From the NCBI GenBank assembly GCA_009602725.1, contig WELB01000134.1, forward strand, positions 255,335 to 286,949: 31,615 nucleotides of DNA, in the 5' to 3' direction. The notes under the pieces were generated by a model. It saw nothing but the letters and a program-made list of their open reading frames with translations. It was not told where the DNA came from and ran no database searches. The position numbers and the translations under genes were made by a program. Source of the DNA: Spirogloea muscicola. Lineage: Eukaryota > Streptophyta > Zygnematophyceae > Spirogloeales > Spirogloeaceae. Below, piece after piece: positions 1 through 12,000 of this stretch (the stretch's first letter is position 1; each line of letters opens with the position of its first letter).

Positions 1-204
1 CGCCGCAACCGCCGCCGGTCCCGCCGCCGCCGCCGCCGCCGCCGCCGACGCCGGCGCCGGTGTCGGCCGTGTGAAAGGGGCCCCCATGTGGGCCGGCGTT
101 GGAGTTGGGCGCTGCTGACTCGGCGACCTCGTGCCACGTGGCGAGCCGACGGGGCTTGCCACACGGTGGAGGTGGCGCGCGGAGGCCGGAGCGGGCGCAA
201 TCAT
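1..204 (-). CDS. Possible N-terminal exon of a gene leaving the window, Pro/Ser/Ala-rich
   Basis: On the minus strand an ATG at 204 opens a frame of 68 codons that runs without a stop to base 1. The predicted peptide begins MIAPAPASARHLHRVAS, continues with Ser/Pro/Arg-rich sequence and ends in an alanine run coded by the GCC repeats at 25-48. This would suit a low-complexity N terminus or transit peptide, but GC-rich DNA gives such frames by chance and there is no conserved domain. A G-box (135-140) lies inside the frame, so the stretch may instead be promoter or 5' leader of a gene further left. The call is weak. Confidence 0.25.
   Translation of the reverse strand, partial: MIAPAPASARHLHRVASPVGSPRGTRSPSQQRPTPTPAHMGAPFTRPTPAPASAAAAAAAAGPAAVAA
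135..140. promoter_or_regulatory. G-box CACGTG
   Basis: The palindrome GCCACGTGGC is centred here. CACGTG is the core site for plant bZIP and bHLH factors. It lies in the GC-rich left edge, next to a possible minus-strand gene start, and matches G-boxes upstream of the USP and serine acetyltransferase genes in this window. Confidence 0.4.
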
Positions 205-1154
205 GCTTGGCCACTTCAATCCATTATTCCATTCTTTCAAAACCAGCAAGAATTTCCTCCAACAGAGCGAGACCAAATGTCCGTAATAGAGAGGTACAGG
301 TCTGCCAATTGACGGCAATGGCTGTGAGAGGCCAGCCCACACACATGATGCTCTGTGGCCTTGCCAGGCTCAGGCTGTTATCATAACGGTCCACAGCAGA
401 TAGGTGCCTTCAGAAAGGCAGATGCTCTTCATGGGCGAGCCCAGACAAATTGCTCACTTGCCACTCACACTTATGCAGTGGCCGGTCACATTGGTCTCTC
501 TCTGTCCGAAGTCCTTCAGCACTTTGATCACAGCGCAGTACTTCTAGGCACACTAAGTACCTCATCTCTGCCTGGCAGCTGGAGCCCGACCACATTTGCA
601 GGGCGTCAGAAGCCAATTTCTTTGAACCTCTTTTCGTCAAAGCTGAACTGCTGCCACACGGCACGACCAGCCCAAGTTCACGTATAACAGGACGTCTTGA
701 ACGCCTGCCAGCAAGCTGGTCAAGGTTTCTGCCAGACGAGAAAGTAGTGGTATGGGCAAATGCATGCCACACTCAGCCTCGTCTCCGGTCAAAGATTACG
801 GAGACAACCGATTCAATCTCACCATGCAATGTGACATTGCAGCTCGATTTGAAAGACTGAAGAGTGGCAAGCACTCAGCAGATGGTTTCCATTGGTGGCT
901 ACTACCTCTTGCTATAGCCTTATCACATCTGCATGCACAACTCTTAGAGAAAGGGGCGGCTCCCAGCCGCATTACAGTCACCTCGGCGAGCAAGTCCTAA
1001 ATGCATGCCCATGCACTGCTACCTTGAATTTGAGCTGGCCCGCTGCATCTTGCTGAAAGCGGCCAATGATTAAAGAAGGAAGGTGTTGTGTAATGCTGCA
1101 GCAGGAAAGTACTAAAGTGGCCACGAGTGATGCCCATCTCTGATTCTATTCAGT
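205..1154. other. Stretch without a recognised gene
   Basis: Several frames of 60-120 codons are open here, for example 410-772 on the minus strand and 752-1000 on the plus strand. None resembles a known family or shows a convincing exon series. The one recognisable item is a copy of the GGCTGTGA…GCCAGCCC repeat motif near 314-337. The stretch probably holds intergenic DNA and the 3' region of the minus-strand gene at 1155-2356. Confidence 0.4.
314..337 (+). repeat. Copy of the GGCTGTGA-GCCAGCCC repeat motif
   Basis: The motif GGCTGTGAGAGGCCAGCC is preceded by GGCAAT. A near-identical copy (GGCAATGGCGGTGAGAGGCC, continuing AGCCCA) is at 25153-25178, and relatives cluster at 18.99-21.47 kb. 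The two halves, GGCTG and CAGCC, can pair with each other. It is probably the end of a short mobile element. Confidence 0.5.
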
Positions 1155-2356
1155 CTAGTTCTTTGATCCCTTCTCGGGGAACACTCCCTCCTGATAAGGT
1201 GGGTCGCAGAACTCTCCCCCAAGCTCGTCACACGCCTCGCCAGGGAAGACACTACCAAAGTCGTTGGCACGCTAGACAAGTGAGCAGTGTGCTCCTTCAT
1301 GCTTATTGTCAGCCCTCTGCATTTAGTGGGGCATGCAGACTTTCTCACTTGATAGTCTGATGCTTTTGCAAGTCTGACAAGCAGGCAGGAATTTACAGAT
1401 AACCAGGCACAGTGTGACATGCAATTGGCTCAGTGGCCATGACAGCGTGAGCAGACAACTCACGTTTTCTCCCCCTTGTATTCCTCGTAGTCCCTGTCCT
1501 CTCCTGCTGCTGTGGAAGCCGCCGAAGGCCGCTGCTTCCGCTCGGCCTCTGGTTGTCTTACTTCCTCACCAACACCTTCAGCTCCGCAGTATTCTTCGCC
1601 GAGCTCGTCACAGGCCTCACCTGGGAACACCCTGTACAAGACATGACTTGCTCAGCAACAGACCAGCATTTGTATAGAGCAATACTCTCCTTCTCTTAAT
1701 TGGCAGTGGTAGTGCAGTCAACTTGGCCAGCTTTGAGGTTCAAACAACGCGACCCCATTGCCAAAGAGGAGTACTGGAGATAGCAGCAGGTGGAACACAG
1801 TGGCAAGAAGAGAAAGGACACGTTCTTGATGAGCTATACAAAGGCATAAGACAATTGCGGAGTGCTAGTGCACAGCCATGCCACTGAAAGCTCACGTCTT
1901 CTTGGTGTTGTAGCTCTGATACAAGACATCCCCCTGCTTGTCGTTGGTGGCGTGCACTTTCAAGCATCTCCGCAAGCTGACCCATGATTGACACAAGCCG
2001 TCGTACAAACAAACCCAGGGTAACTCAGGGCACATGGTTTAGGGTGACATGCCACTCTGTGCCAGGCATCTCATAAGCCCAATATAATCTGGTCCAATCT
2101 GTTGCACGGGAACAAGTAGGCCCCTCAAAGGAGTGTCTACACAAGCTATGGTCATGTTGGGAGAAGAATGTGGCAGGTGCCCTGACGCGGTCGTAAGCCA
2201 GCCGTTGTAAACCCAAGAGACTTAGCAGAAGAAATGCAGCAGTGTGAGGGGGAAGGGACCGCACGCTAGCCGCTGCGATGCCGCCTGAGAAGGGCTGCCG
2301 AAAGCTGCGCCGGCATGGGATCGCACTGCTGAGCTTGCATTGCTCACAGCCTGCAT
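1155..2356 (-). CDS. Small, probably plastid-targeted protein with two alternative last exons
   Basis: Exons on the minus strand are 2356-2265, 1976-1896 and either 1631-1460 or 1251-1155. All borders are GT–AG and the phases agree for both last exons. The products are 114 aa (long form) and 89 aa (short form). The N terminus begins MQAVSNASSAVRSHAGAAF and is rich in Ser, Ala and Arg with no early acidic residues, as expected of a chloroplast transit peptide; cleavage may fall near LRRCLKVHAT. The middle exon encodes KQGDVLYQSYNTKKT. Both last exons start with VFPGEACDELG followed by E-E-Y-C or G-E-F-C, a short motif with two cysteines that looks conserved. I do not recognise the family, so no function is assigned. 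The start was chosen as the first ATG that gives a consistent splice phase. The CDS is a prediction from sequence only. Confidence 0.55.
1460..1631 (-). other. Alternative last exon (long form) of the small plastid gene
   Basis: The acceptor TCTTGTACAG ends at 1632. The exon reads VFPGEACDELGEEYCGAEG and then a charged tail, ending DYEEYKGEKT before a TGA at 1460-1462. Its paralogue at 1251-1155 also starts after an acceptor and reads VFPGEACDELGGEFCDPPY before a TAG. The two exons share about 45 bp of clear similarity around GAGGC(C/G)TGTGACGAGCT and then diverge. They could be mutually exclusive terminal exons, or one could be a decayed duplicate. Confidence 0.55.
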
Positions 2357-2867
2357 CTCAAGGGGAGCAGGGTTTTCCAGTCGTCAGGACAGATTATGCC
2401 CAGGCACTTACAGTGCCTTACGGTTCCACGTTGGGTCACCCCACTAACTTGAATGTGGATCGATTGAAGCAGTGCCTCTCACAGCAGCGGTGACGCGTCC
2501 GAGCCCAATGGGTTCAGCCGCTTCTGACACTGACAGGCTGCCTTGCATTGGCAAGCCCCTCGAGCTGCCGGCGCTGACCTTCAGACAGGGCTAAGGCTTG
2601 CCTTTCCCCCCCCCCTTCCCCCGGCCCATTCCCAACGTTAAATAGAACAGGCCGTAACACAATGCCCCGCTTGCGCGACATAGGAAGACCATTTCGGCTC
2701 TGCGGAGCGCGCTCGAGGGCACCTGTGCGACCGCGAGGCCGGCGCTGGCGGCGACGGCGGCGGCGGCGGCCGCCATGGCTGCGGCGGCGGCGTGGGCCCC
2801 AGGTCCCCCCGGGCTTAGGGTTTGGAGTCCAGCTCCGCCCAGAGGTGGCCTCCCACTCCCCCCCCGC

Positions 2868-2900
<33 letters not shown>

Positions 2901-2903
2901 AGC
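2357..2903. other. GC-rich divergent intergenic region with a poly-C tract
   Basis: This lies between the minus-strand plastid gene and the plus-strand complex I-like exon, so it should hold both promoters. A cytosine/thymine tract occupies about 2600-2622. From about 2730 the sequence becomes GCC/GGC repeats that keep all six frames open. No TATA box or conserved element is convincing. Confidence 0.4.
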
Positions 2904-2994
2904 ATGGTGGCGACCGCCACGGTCGCAGGCGCGGTGCTGGGCCTGGCCGTGCAGCTCTACAGCAACGCCGTGCGCAAGCTCCCGCTCATGCGCC
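2904..2994 (+). CDS. First exon of a small membrane protein resembling a plant complex I subunit; rest missing
   Basis: The ATG at 2904 opens MVATATVAGAVLGLAVQLYS, followed by NAVRKLPLMR. A short hydrophobic segment is followed by a basic Asn-x-x-Arg-Lys-Leu-Pro stretch. From memory this matches the start of the small plant-specific mitochondrial complex I proteins, in which MRHPWEH follows. Here the exon ends in CGC C, then GTGAN, so a donor at 2995 would leave a phase-1 C that a following AC would turn into His. The downstream exon is absent: an undetermined base sits at 2999 and the Rav1 gene starts at 3005. An in-frame ATG at 2775 would add a low-complexity N terminus, so 2904 is preferred. 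The family call is tentative. Confidence 0.45.
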
Positions 2995-2998
2995 GTGA

Positions 2999-2999
2999 N
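2999..2999. other. Undetermined base N, probable assembly gap or misjoin
   Basis: A single N lies four bases after a probable donor site and six bases before the Rav1 start codon. The half gene on its left has no second exon, and the gene on its right has no visible promoter. The N probably stands for sequence of unknown length that was not assembled. Confidence 0.65.
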
Positions 3000-3004
3000 A
3001 GGCG

Positions 3005-6000
3005 ATGGGGTGCCCTGCCGCCGCGCCGCCGCTGCCGCCGGAGGTGGCGCCCTGCAGCAGCTGGCTCAGGTCCTTCGAGGGCGGCAGCTGGCTGGCCCAC
3101 GCCGCCGGCGGCGCCGTGGTCGTCGAGGCCGCCCCGGCGCCCAGCTACGGCGGCGAGATCGCCGCCGACGGCTTCTTCCGCCAGGTCGTGGACCTGGCGG
3201 CGCTGGAAGGCGGCGCCGAGAGCGCCGCGGGCGGAGACGCGGCCTCTGAGCGGCCCGGCGGAGCGGCGGCACCCGTGGTGCGGTGCGTGGAGTGGGGCGG
3301 CGAGGACGACGGCCTCCTGGCGGCGGCGCTCGGCGAGGCGGTCCACATCCTCGAGGCCCGCAGCAACGCCGCGGCGGCGGAGCCGACGGGCCGCGGACCG
3401 CAGTGTGCGGCGGCGGGTGCGAACTCTGGGCCCATCGCCATTACGGCATGCAGTTTGCTCGACATTAGGTGTAAGTTTAGTTTCACTTAGTTGCAGGTGG
3501 CGCACTGCGACAGTGTGCAAGTTGCTCTGCAGTAGCAGGACGCATGCTGCACAGCGGCGCGCCGCAGGGCGTCTATGCTCGCGGCCAATGACAGCAGCGC
3601 AGCTTTCTGATGTTATGCCGAGCTCTCTCAGTCACTGCTCCGTCTTCGGCGAATATTACCACATAAGTCCAGGTCACAGTCGCCAATACCAGAACTTTGA
3701 CCAGACCAAAACAATGTGGCGAAAGTATCATATCAGTGCTGGTTCTGCTCCTCCATGTGCTCATCAAACTCGAGTTGCTCTGGTGGAGCGCTTGGCAGAA
3801 GTGCCGCTGGCGTGGCAGCCTGCGCATCAGCTCCTGCACGGGTCCTTGGTGCTGGCGCTGCAGTGGACGGGCTCCAGTGATGGCATTCTTGTGGCTGGAG
3901 GCGAGAGCGTGGCCATGTGGCAGTGGACGCTTCCCACCAGCAGCGGCAGTACCGAGTGGCGGCAGCTGTGGTCGGCGCGGCCGCCCATTCCACAGTCCCT
4001 GGTGGCCGCTGCGGCAAGCGCCAAAGGCCTCGTTGCTACCTTCGGCGCCGGCGACAAGGAGGGGAACAACAGCGGCACTGTGACAATCTGGAGAGGGGGC
4101 AAGCAGGAGGAGCTGCCGAAGATTGGGAGGGTGGTGCACCTCCAATGGTCGCCACAGAGCACTGCCAGCAAAGAGCCGCCACTGCTGCTGACATGCGGTG
4201 CCGACGGCGCCGCCAGGCTGTGGCAGGAGGTGGACATCACCTCCAGCGTAATGCAGCAGCCTCGGAGAAGGGCGACCAAGAAGGCGGCGACATCGACATT
4301 TCGCATGGTTGCTGTGGTGGAGGGCGGCGTGGTGGACAACGTGCTGCCTGGCAACGGGGCCGTGCAGCTTCGGTGGGCTGAGAGCGTGCCCGTGCTGGCC
4401 AAGGCCGACGGGCCGGTGGCGGAGCAGGGCGGCGATGTGGCGCCCTGCGACTGGCTTCTGGGCTGCAATGTGCAAGGTGACGTCGTCCTCTGGGCCGTGT
4501 TTCGGATTACCAGCAGTGGTGGTCATGGCAGCAACGGCCTGGCCTTCCGGAGCCCGCGGGTGGCGCTGTGGCAATGCTGCCCCAGGCTCCTGCCTCGGGG
4601 CCGTGGCGGCAGCGGCATGGGCAACAATGAAGGAGACTCCAAGAGCCTGGCGCTCCTGCGGTGCTTGGTGCAGCGGCCCGGCAGCCTGCGCGGCCTCGCG
4701 CCGACTGCCATCGAAGTGTTCGAGTGCCTGCAAGGTGGGGGCGTGCAGTGGTCCCGGCTGTGGCCGCCACTGGCCGCCCTGGGCAGCGGTGCTGCTGGCA
4801 AAGACATCCTGATGGTCTCGTCCAGCAGGGCAAGCGGCGGCGCCGGCAAGCCCGCCGCGGGCTGGCGGCTGGCCACCAAAGCCAAGGCCCTCCATGGCCA
4901 CCATGCCGTGGTAGTCGAGGCCCGGGTCCACGAGGCACCGGGTGCAGCGGCAGCCGCCAGCCTGGACGCCTCCGGAGAGGTCATTGTGTGGCGGACTGGG
5001 CCCGCTGCTCATATGACCGACGTCCTTTCGGCAAACACTGTGCCGCAGTGGCTCGCCTGTCGCCAACTCCACAGCCAGCGGCAGCAGCCTGCCTCAATGG
5101 CAGGGAGGTCCGACCTCCGCCGGCTGGCGTGGCTGCCCTGGATGGGGCCCGCCGGCAGGACCATCCTCCTCCTCGGCCACGACAGCGGCATCGACGTGGT
5201 CTGCCTCTCATCCGTTCAAAGCACTGCTGAATGCGAGGACAGGATGATATGCGCACTGGCACAGAGTACCTCCAGGGCACCTGTCGAGAGCGTTCTGGTA
5301 GCACCAATCACCGAGGGGCGGCTCAGCAAGTTCTTGGTCCTGGCGCTGAGCGACCACGGCCGGCGTCTCGACGCCTGGGAGCTCGTCCTCCGCCAGGCGT
5401 CCACGGGGCCCTTTGGCAGTGGCAGCGAGGGCTCCAACGTGGACAGCGCCAATGATCATCCGATGGCTCAGGAAATCTCTGCAGCAGCCAAGTGGTATTT
5501 TGGTGATCAGTCACCAATGGAGGACGTTTGCATGCAGCAGAGCTCAACTGGCTGTTACGACGAGGATTGGCCAGCGGCCAGCAGTCGCCTGCTGGCCAGC
5601 AACAACTTTGCGGACGCGGAGCGGGTCTGCAGTGCAGCTCTCGTTGGCGGCTCCGGACCTGGTCTTGTTGTGGGGGGCGCTCTTGATGATGCCCTCATTG
5701 AGGGCTCGGCCACAGCAGGTGCTGCTCGCGGCAATGAGGCTGACTTCCTTGTGACAGGCCATGCAGAGGGGTCGATGATCCTCTGGGACACACGGCAGTG
5801 CCGGGATGGCAGCTTCGTCGAGCTCGGACGTTTCCGGGCCCATGCTGGCGCCGTAGAGAGGCTGGCCGTGACTGGCGATGGTGCCCGGCTGGCGACGCAG
5901 AGAGCTGGGGACGACGTGCGGGTCTGGCAGGCCGACACATGCCGATCCGGCTCGCCAGTGTACGAGCTTGAGGGCACCATCCAGGCATCCATGCCGCTCG

Positions 6001-9000
6001 TGGTGGCGCTTGAGTGGCGAGACCTTGGTTATGGCCTCCCAGTGCTGGCGGTGGCAGGCTATACCGGCGTGACGGTCTGGGCCATGTCCAGGGCTGCCAG
6101 GTGGCAGCCCCAGGGAGCAGTCGACCCGCCAGCGCAGCGCGTGTCGTGTGTCAGCTGGAGCAATCATGGCGAGCTTGTTGTTGGTGCGGGCAGCCAGGTC
6201 TTGCAGATTCCGTGGAAGAACAGTCTGCCACAGCAGGACTCAGGTATTCACTCACCCTCCTGGAAAACTAAGCCTCAGTACCCAGTCCGCAGTTGGCGGT
6301 GTTGAAGAGCTTTGACTATGATATGCTGTTAGTGACCTATGACAGTACATGAGCACCTGCAAACATGTCTGATGGTGCTATGCTTGACTCTTGTCGCAGA
6401 AGTCTAATGTGCCTGGGACCAATCAAGAGGTGCTCTCGTTGTTTTGAAGCAGGCCATAAGGGCTTGCGATCGGCTGCCGCGTTAGTTGGAGGGCCCCTTC
6501 CCAGCTACCACCCGGAGATGCTCCTGCACTACCTATACCTGGGTGATGAACTGCTCTTTAAACTCACCATCAGTACCATCAGCACAGCACTGTGACCTTC
6601 ATATTCGTGTTCATTGCCAGAACATGTGGCGAGAGGTAAATAACTGTGAAGTTGCCATAATTTTACCTTTGAAATGACAATGTAAGTTGCATGATTGAAT
6701 TGCTCAGGCCAGAAGTTGCCGGCGAGGGCGAGCCTGAGGGGCCTGGCGAGGCACTTGTGCGGAGAAGCACCGCGACCTCAGATCAGCTTGAGGGAGCTGA
6801 TTGCAGAGGGAATGGAGCAGGGCAATGACAACTCCTCTGCACGATTTGGAAGCGGGCACTTGACCTTTGCCGCTATGTCAAGTGTGGGCGATGATGGCCG
6901 GGGAATGCTGAAACCATACGACTTGCTTTCCAGCAGGAAATGGGCGCCCGATGACTATGAGGGCGGCCAGAGTGTTGGTGATAAGCCTCGGTCGTGTACC
7001 GCTTCTGGTACATCAGCCTTGTTCCAGAAACAAGCGAAGGAGCCGCTCACCTCAGCTGAGGCGCAGGCCATGGCTGCGCTAATAAAGACCAGCAACACCT
7101 CAATTGGTCTATCGCTAAGCGACCACCACTCTCTGCTAGCGGTGGTGGACGCGCTGACTCAAATGGATGGCGGAAACCAGGGCCGACCACTTCAGCTTGA
7201 TGCTCCTGCAGAGAGGTAGGATTGCACTTCCAATTGAAGTACATGAAGCTTTAGCCTGCTTCTGATGCCACAGAATGAGGTCCTTCCTGCCCAGATAAGT
7301 GGTTGCTCCATCAAATATCGCGCAGTTGCACGGGTAGGCTCACTGTGGTCAACTGTAATCTGTTTCGAAACTGTAGTAGCGACTGTTGTTAGCGAGGACC
7401 CTGAGGTCTGGAAATTTGGTCTGTGCAAAGCCCAAACAAATGGGTGAATTTCCTGCATATATCTTGACATGCTCTTGACAAGCATTGCAAACTGACTAAT
7501 TTCAGCCCTCATATTTTTTGTGTATAAAGGTTCTGGCTGGCCGTCACAACAGCCAAACTCAAGGCCAAGCTGAAGCAAGAGGTCACCGTAGGGGAGAGCT
7601 TAGAGGGCATCAAGCGAGCCAAACAAGGCGAAAGTGGAGGAAGCCTGTCTGAATCAGCGACTCCTGAAGCCAGTAACGCCGTAGTCGCTTGGGCACTCCA
7701 GTCTCAGTCTCACGAGGAACTTCTCAGCAGGCTACTTCCTGAGCCGCCAACGTGGGACTCCTTCCGTGCCCTCGGCGCTGGTTTCTGGCTGACCAACACT
7801 GCTGCCCTGCGCCAGCAGGTTGAGACAATGTTTCACACGGGTCTTGTTGTCTCTCGCTACTTGGCAAGCACTGGTGATAAGTAGACATGTCAATATAGAA
7901 GAGAAAGCGGCTGCTGATAGCCAAGGGCGGGTTTGAACGCCAGCCAAGTCTATGCAGAAGAAATTTGGGGGGGCGGAATATCAGTAGAACTTCTACACTC
8001 ACAGCCTGTACTAGTTGCCGTGGCTCACCAACTCGTCAGCGTCTCATAGATCCTGAGTCTGAGCTTTATTAGGACCACACAGGCAGGTGAGAGCTGTTGT
8101 GCATGTACAATATCAGGATTTCATGGAGCCCTAAAGTCTCCCTGACTTTCTCGCTCGGCGAGCAGATGGAGAAGCTGGCCAGAGCACAATTTATGGAGAA
8201 ACGGGATGCAAAGGACTGCGCACTGCTCTACCTGGCCCTCAACCGACAGACTGTCCTTCTGGGGCTGATGAAGCTCAGCAAGGACGAGCGTGACAAGAAA
8301 CTGGCTGAGTTCCTTAGCCGTGACTTCAAGGCAAGCCGGACTCAATCTAGAGCTACTGCCAGCATTCATTAGTCTGTTCAGTCATTGCTTGGTAAGTCAT
8401 TGCAGTGCCTGACAAATGCTTGGATCGTCAAGTTCAGCTTCATGTTGACCTTACACATCTGCTGGGTGTGATGCCCCAGGATGATAGCAACCAAGCAGCT
8501 GCTTTGAAGAACGCCTATGTCCTACTTGGGCAGCACAGGCTCCACCTTGCGGCATCCTTTTTCTTGCTCGGGAGAGATCTTTCTTCTGCTGCCAATGTGT
8601 GCGCAAGGAACCTCAAGGACTGGCAGCTGGCTCTCGTGGTCTGTCACCTTGTAGAGGAGCCCAGTGGACCTGTCAGCAAGCAGGTTATAGAGCGCTTGAT
8701 GCTGCCTGCTGCCGCTGATCCCTGGCAGGCCAGCATGCTGCAGGTATGTATGGAGGATCTTGTGCAGACTGGCTGGCATGTTGCTTCTTCTGGCTCCCAA
8801 GCAGTCTGTCTCGTGCCAGTCAAGTGTATTCTCTCATGAATTACTATCATCTCAAATGCCATCTGCAACTTGCTTGGCAATCTTCAGTTGTCTTGTGATG
8901 CCCAGGCTGTGTGCTGTCCAAGCTGAGTGTCTGTCCTCTTGGCTCTAAACACAGGGTTGATTCTCTTGATACTTATTGATAATTGATTACTTGTCATATC

Positions 9001-12000
9001 TGCTGATGGGTGTGTTTTGCAGTGGTTGCTGGGGAATAACATAAGAGCACTTGAAGAGATGCAAAACACCACGGAGCGGGCTGTTAAGAGAGAAGGTGAT
9101 GATGACCTTGGCCCTGACATAGGGGGTTACTGCACCTTGTTGTCCTCAAAGCCGTCACTTCAAGGGGGAGAAGCTGGTGCAGAAGCTTCTGCTGTTGCCA
9201 CGTGGGCCTTCAACAGAGGAGCTTATACATTCATCTGCAAAGGTTTGCCGGTGAGCAACATTGTCAAAGTAACGAGGCAAGGCTGTGCAGATTAGATGCG
9301 CAGAGCACGTTAATAGCTTTTGTACTTCTTCGCACTCCCGAGATTGAGCCATGCCAAGGTATGCATTTGCTTCTGGACACCATCACTCCTTGCTATTTAG
9401 AACGTCAAACTGTGGCACCAATTTAAAGTACAGGTCCAGTGCTCACGGACAAGGCTGCGTTGATGGTCTGCAGCTACAGTGGGTATCTTACTTACGGACT
9501 AATAAGCAAGTCAAGGAGCTTTGCTGAATCACCTAGCCAATGGGGTTTTCCCTTGCTGTGGGCCCATTGCAGCTTCTGGCGTTGGAGCACCTGTCATCTG
9601 GTGAAAGACTGACTCCCTCTTATAATGCTAAGGCGACTGCGCACAACGGATCTGGCAAGAGGAGCACAACAAGGAGCACATCATCAGGAGCAAGCGATGA
9701 GCTTGTGAGAAGGATGAAGGGAGGCCTACGTAGGAGGTTGGCGCTGCAATGTCTGAGCTCAAATATCCTCCTGCGCCCATCACGAGTCTTGGCAGAGACA
9801 CTGGAGGATGTGCGTGTAATTTCGGAGCACTTTGGCGTGCCGCAAGAGCAGCTCCTGCTTGGGGTGAGCAACTGGTCAGAATAAAGCTTGCAGGTCCTTG
9901 AATTGCCAAGGATTGTCATCTCAATGTCTACAAACATGGCGTGCCCGTGATCCACAGCCTTCATGAGGTCACTGTTAAAGTGCACTTAGTCACTTACATG
10001 TACATGCAGGCTAAGAGAATTATCACATGCAGTAAGTATCAATAACCATCTTGCATCTGGGTTTTCTGTGACAGCTGGCAGAGCAGGCCCTTGGTGCCCA
10101 GCACCGGCTTCTGCTCTGCAATCTCGTTGAGGCTCTGGATCACCAAGATAACGCCAGTCCTGGTTCTGCCACATGGCGGCTTGCAGGAGCCTGCTTCCAA
10201 TTCATGCCAAAGCTCATGGCAGCAAGTGTCATCTCTCGCGGGCTCTTTCACCCCTCTGAGTACAGAATCGAAAAAGCTGGCTTGGGTGCTATTACCAGCT
10301 TGGCCGGCGAACTGCTCAGACTTGCAGATGCTTGTCATTCAGGAGCTGCGGCATGGGCCTCCAAGCTGGGCGCAGATGTCGGAGAGGACGGCTCTGTCAA
10401 GGCCTTGGAGAGGGCGAGGAAAGTTGAGAGGCTGCTGAGGCTGCTGGCGTTCCTGCACATCGTCTGCGGAGCTTGGCTGGCCAGACTGCCAGCGCACCTG
10501 CTGGCATTGATGAGCTGCACTCTCAGCAGGCCTGGCAGGGAGCTGACCCTGCCCAGTCTAAGTGGAGGAGAGGAGCCATGGACCTGGTTCCAGGACTTGC
10601 CCAGCAAGTCCGTCGACAGCATCGCGAGGTGCGACGTGGACCAGCAGGAAACTAATGAGGACCAAGTGGCAATATCTCTTGAAGACACGTGGGCAGTCCT
10701 GGGTGTTGCCCTGTGGTCTCGCCTGCTCGACATGGCGAAGCAGTACCTCAAGCCCGCCAGCGCCGGTGACGGTGGCAGCGGCGTGTCTGGTTGGGCCTCC
10801 CCGTATGCGCCCTCGCTGCTGGCCAGCCCTGCCTCGCGGTCGACGCCACGCTCGCCTCGCACGCCCGTGTTGGGACACCGATCTGTGGCGCCAGAGGAGC
10901 CTGGCGGCAATGACGGACAACGAGTCGGCGGCGGCCTCGAGGTCGTCTCGAGCAGCAGGGAGCACGCTGTCACTGCTCAGCCCGTTGGAGATGGCATACA
11001 TGATGCTGCGCAGGAGCTCCTTCGCAACCTTGCGAAGACTGCCCTGGCTCTGACGCGCCAGCTTGCATCCAGGAGCCACATGGCACGGGGTCGCAGGAAG
11101 TGGCCTCTGGGTCGGTGGCTGTGGGCAGCCAAGAGGCCGCCGACGTTGAGCAAGGCTGCTGCTGCAGGCGCTGCACAAGTTGAGTTCTCGAGGACAGTGA
11201 AGGAGGAGCCCTTCTATGCGCACCACGACGCAGGAGGCTTCGGCTTTGGGTCCTCCATCATCGCCTCCGCCATCTCCTCGGGTGGCTTGGACAGTGGCAG
11301 CAGCACTGTGGCAGCCAGCCCTCCTCTTGAGCCCAAGCACAAGCAAGACGGTCCTGCTCCTCCAAGCGGCCACACATCAGACGAGATGCCATTGCTGCCG
11401 GCAGATAGTGCGTGCCAGCAACTTTGGCGGCTGCTGGTGGTGCGAAGTCAGCTGAGGACTAGCCTGCAGATGGATGGCGTGAGCACAGCCACGGTCGACC
11501 AGTCGGAGGATGCTCCTATTGGACACGAAGGGGGTAATAGGAGTCAGACGGGGACCTCACTTGGGCCAGCTGAGGATGTCTTCAAGATGCCAGGAGAACT
11601 TCTAGAGGTGACCTTGGAGAATGTCTGTTAACCCCATCGAGCAGAAAAACAAATAATGTGTTGGGGTGTCGTATCCTACAGTGGCAGGCAGACTGAAGTT
11701 GTACTTGCTTACCTGCATACATAGTGGCATGCTCAACGAGGTCTTCTGGACTTTTTGTAAGCAGCGTCAGGCACTAAGCATAGTATTTCTTGCTGGACAT
11801 TGGCATGATGCAGGCTGTGTGCGTCAATGCTCTGAATCCTCACCAAGTGGTTGTTGCGACCAATCGCAAGGTGCGTGCTTCAATTCTGGCAATTAGATCT
11901 CTTCCTGTTGCAAGTGTCTGCAAATTGCATGTGTACATATTCTACTGATCACCTCACTGTCTACCACATGTCTACATTACTGTATACTCGAAAGTGTCTA

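Noticed and set aside
3573-5072. 499-codon minus-strand frame
   Set aside because: It is antisense to Rav1 exon 2. The opposite strand has clear WD40 homology, and the frame is open because of high GC.
2775-6305. One continuous 1176-codon plus-strand frame
   Set aside because: It fuses the small complex I-like exon, the wrong frame of Rav1 exon 1, an intron (3469-3736) and Rav1 exon 2. Homology to plant Rav1 places exon 1 in the frame starting at 3005.
7724-8002. Minus-strand frames opposite the Rav1 core domain
   Set aside because: They are shadows of exon 5, whose plus-strand translation (TWDSFRALGAGFWLTN) matches the Rav1 family.
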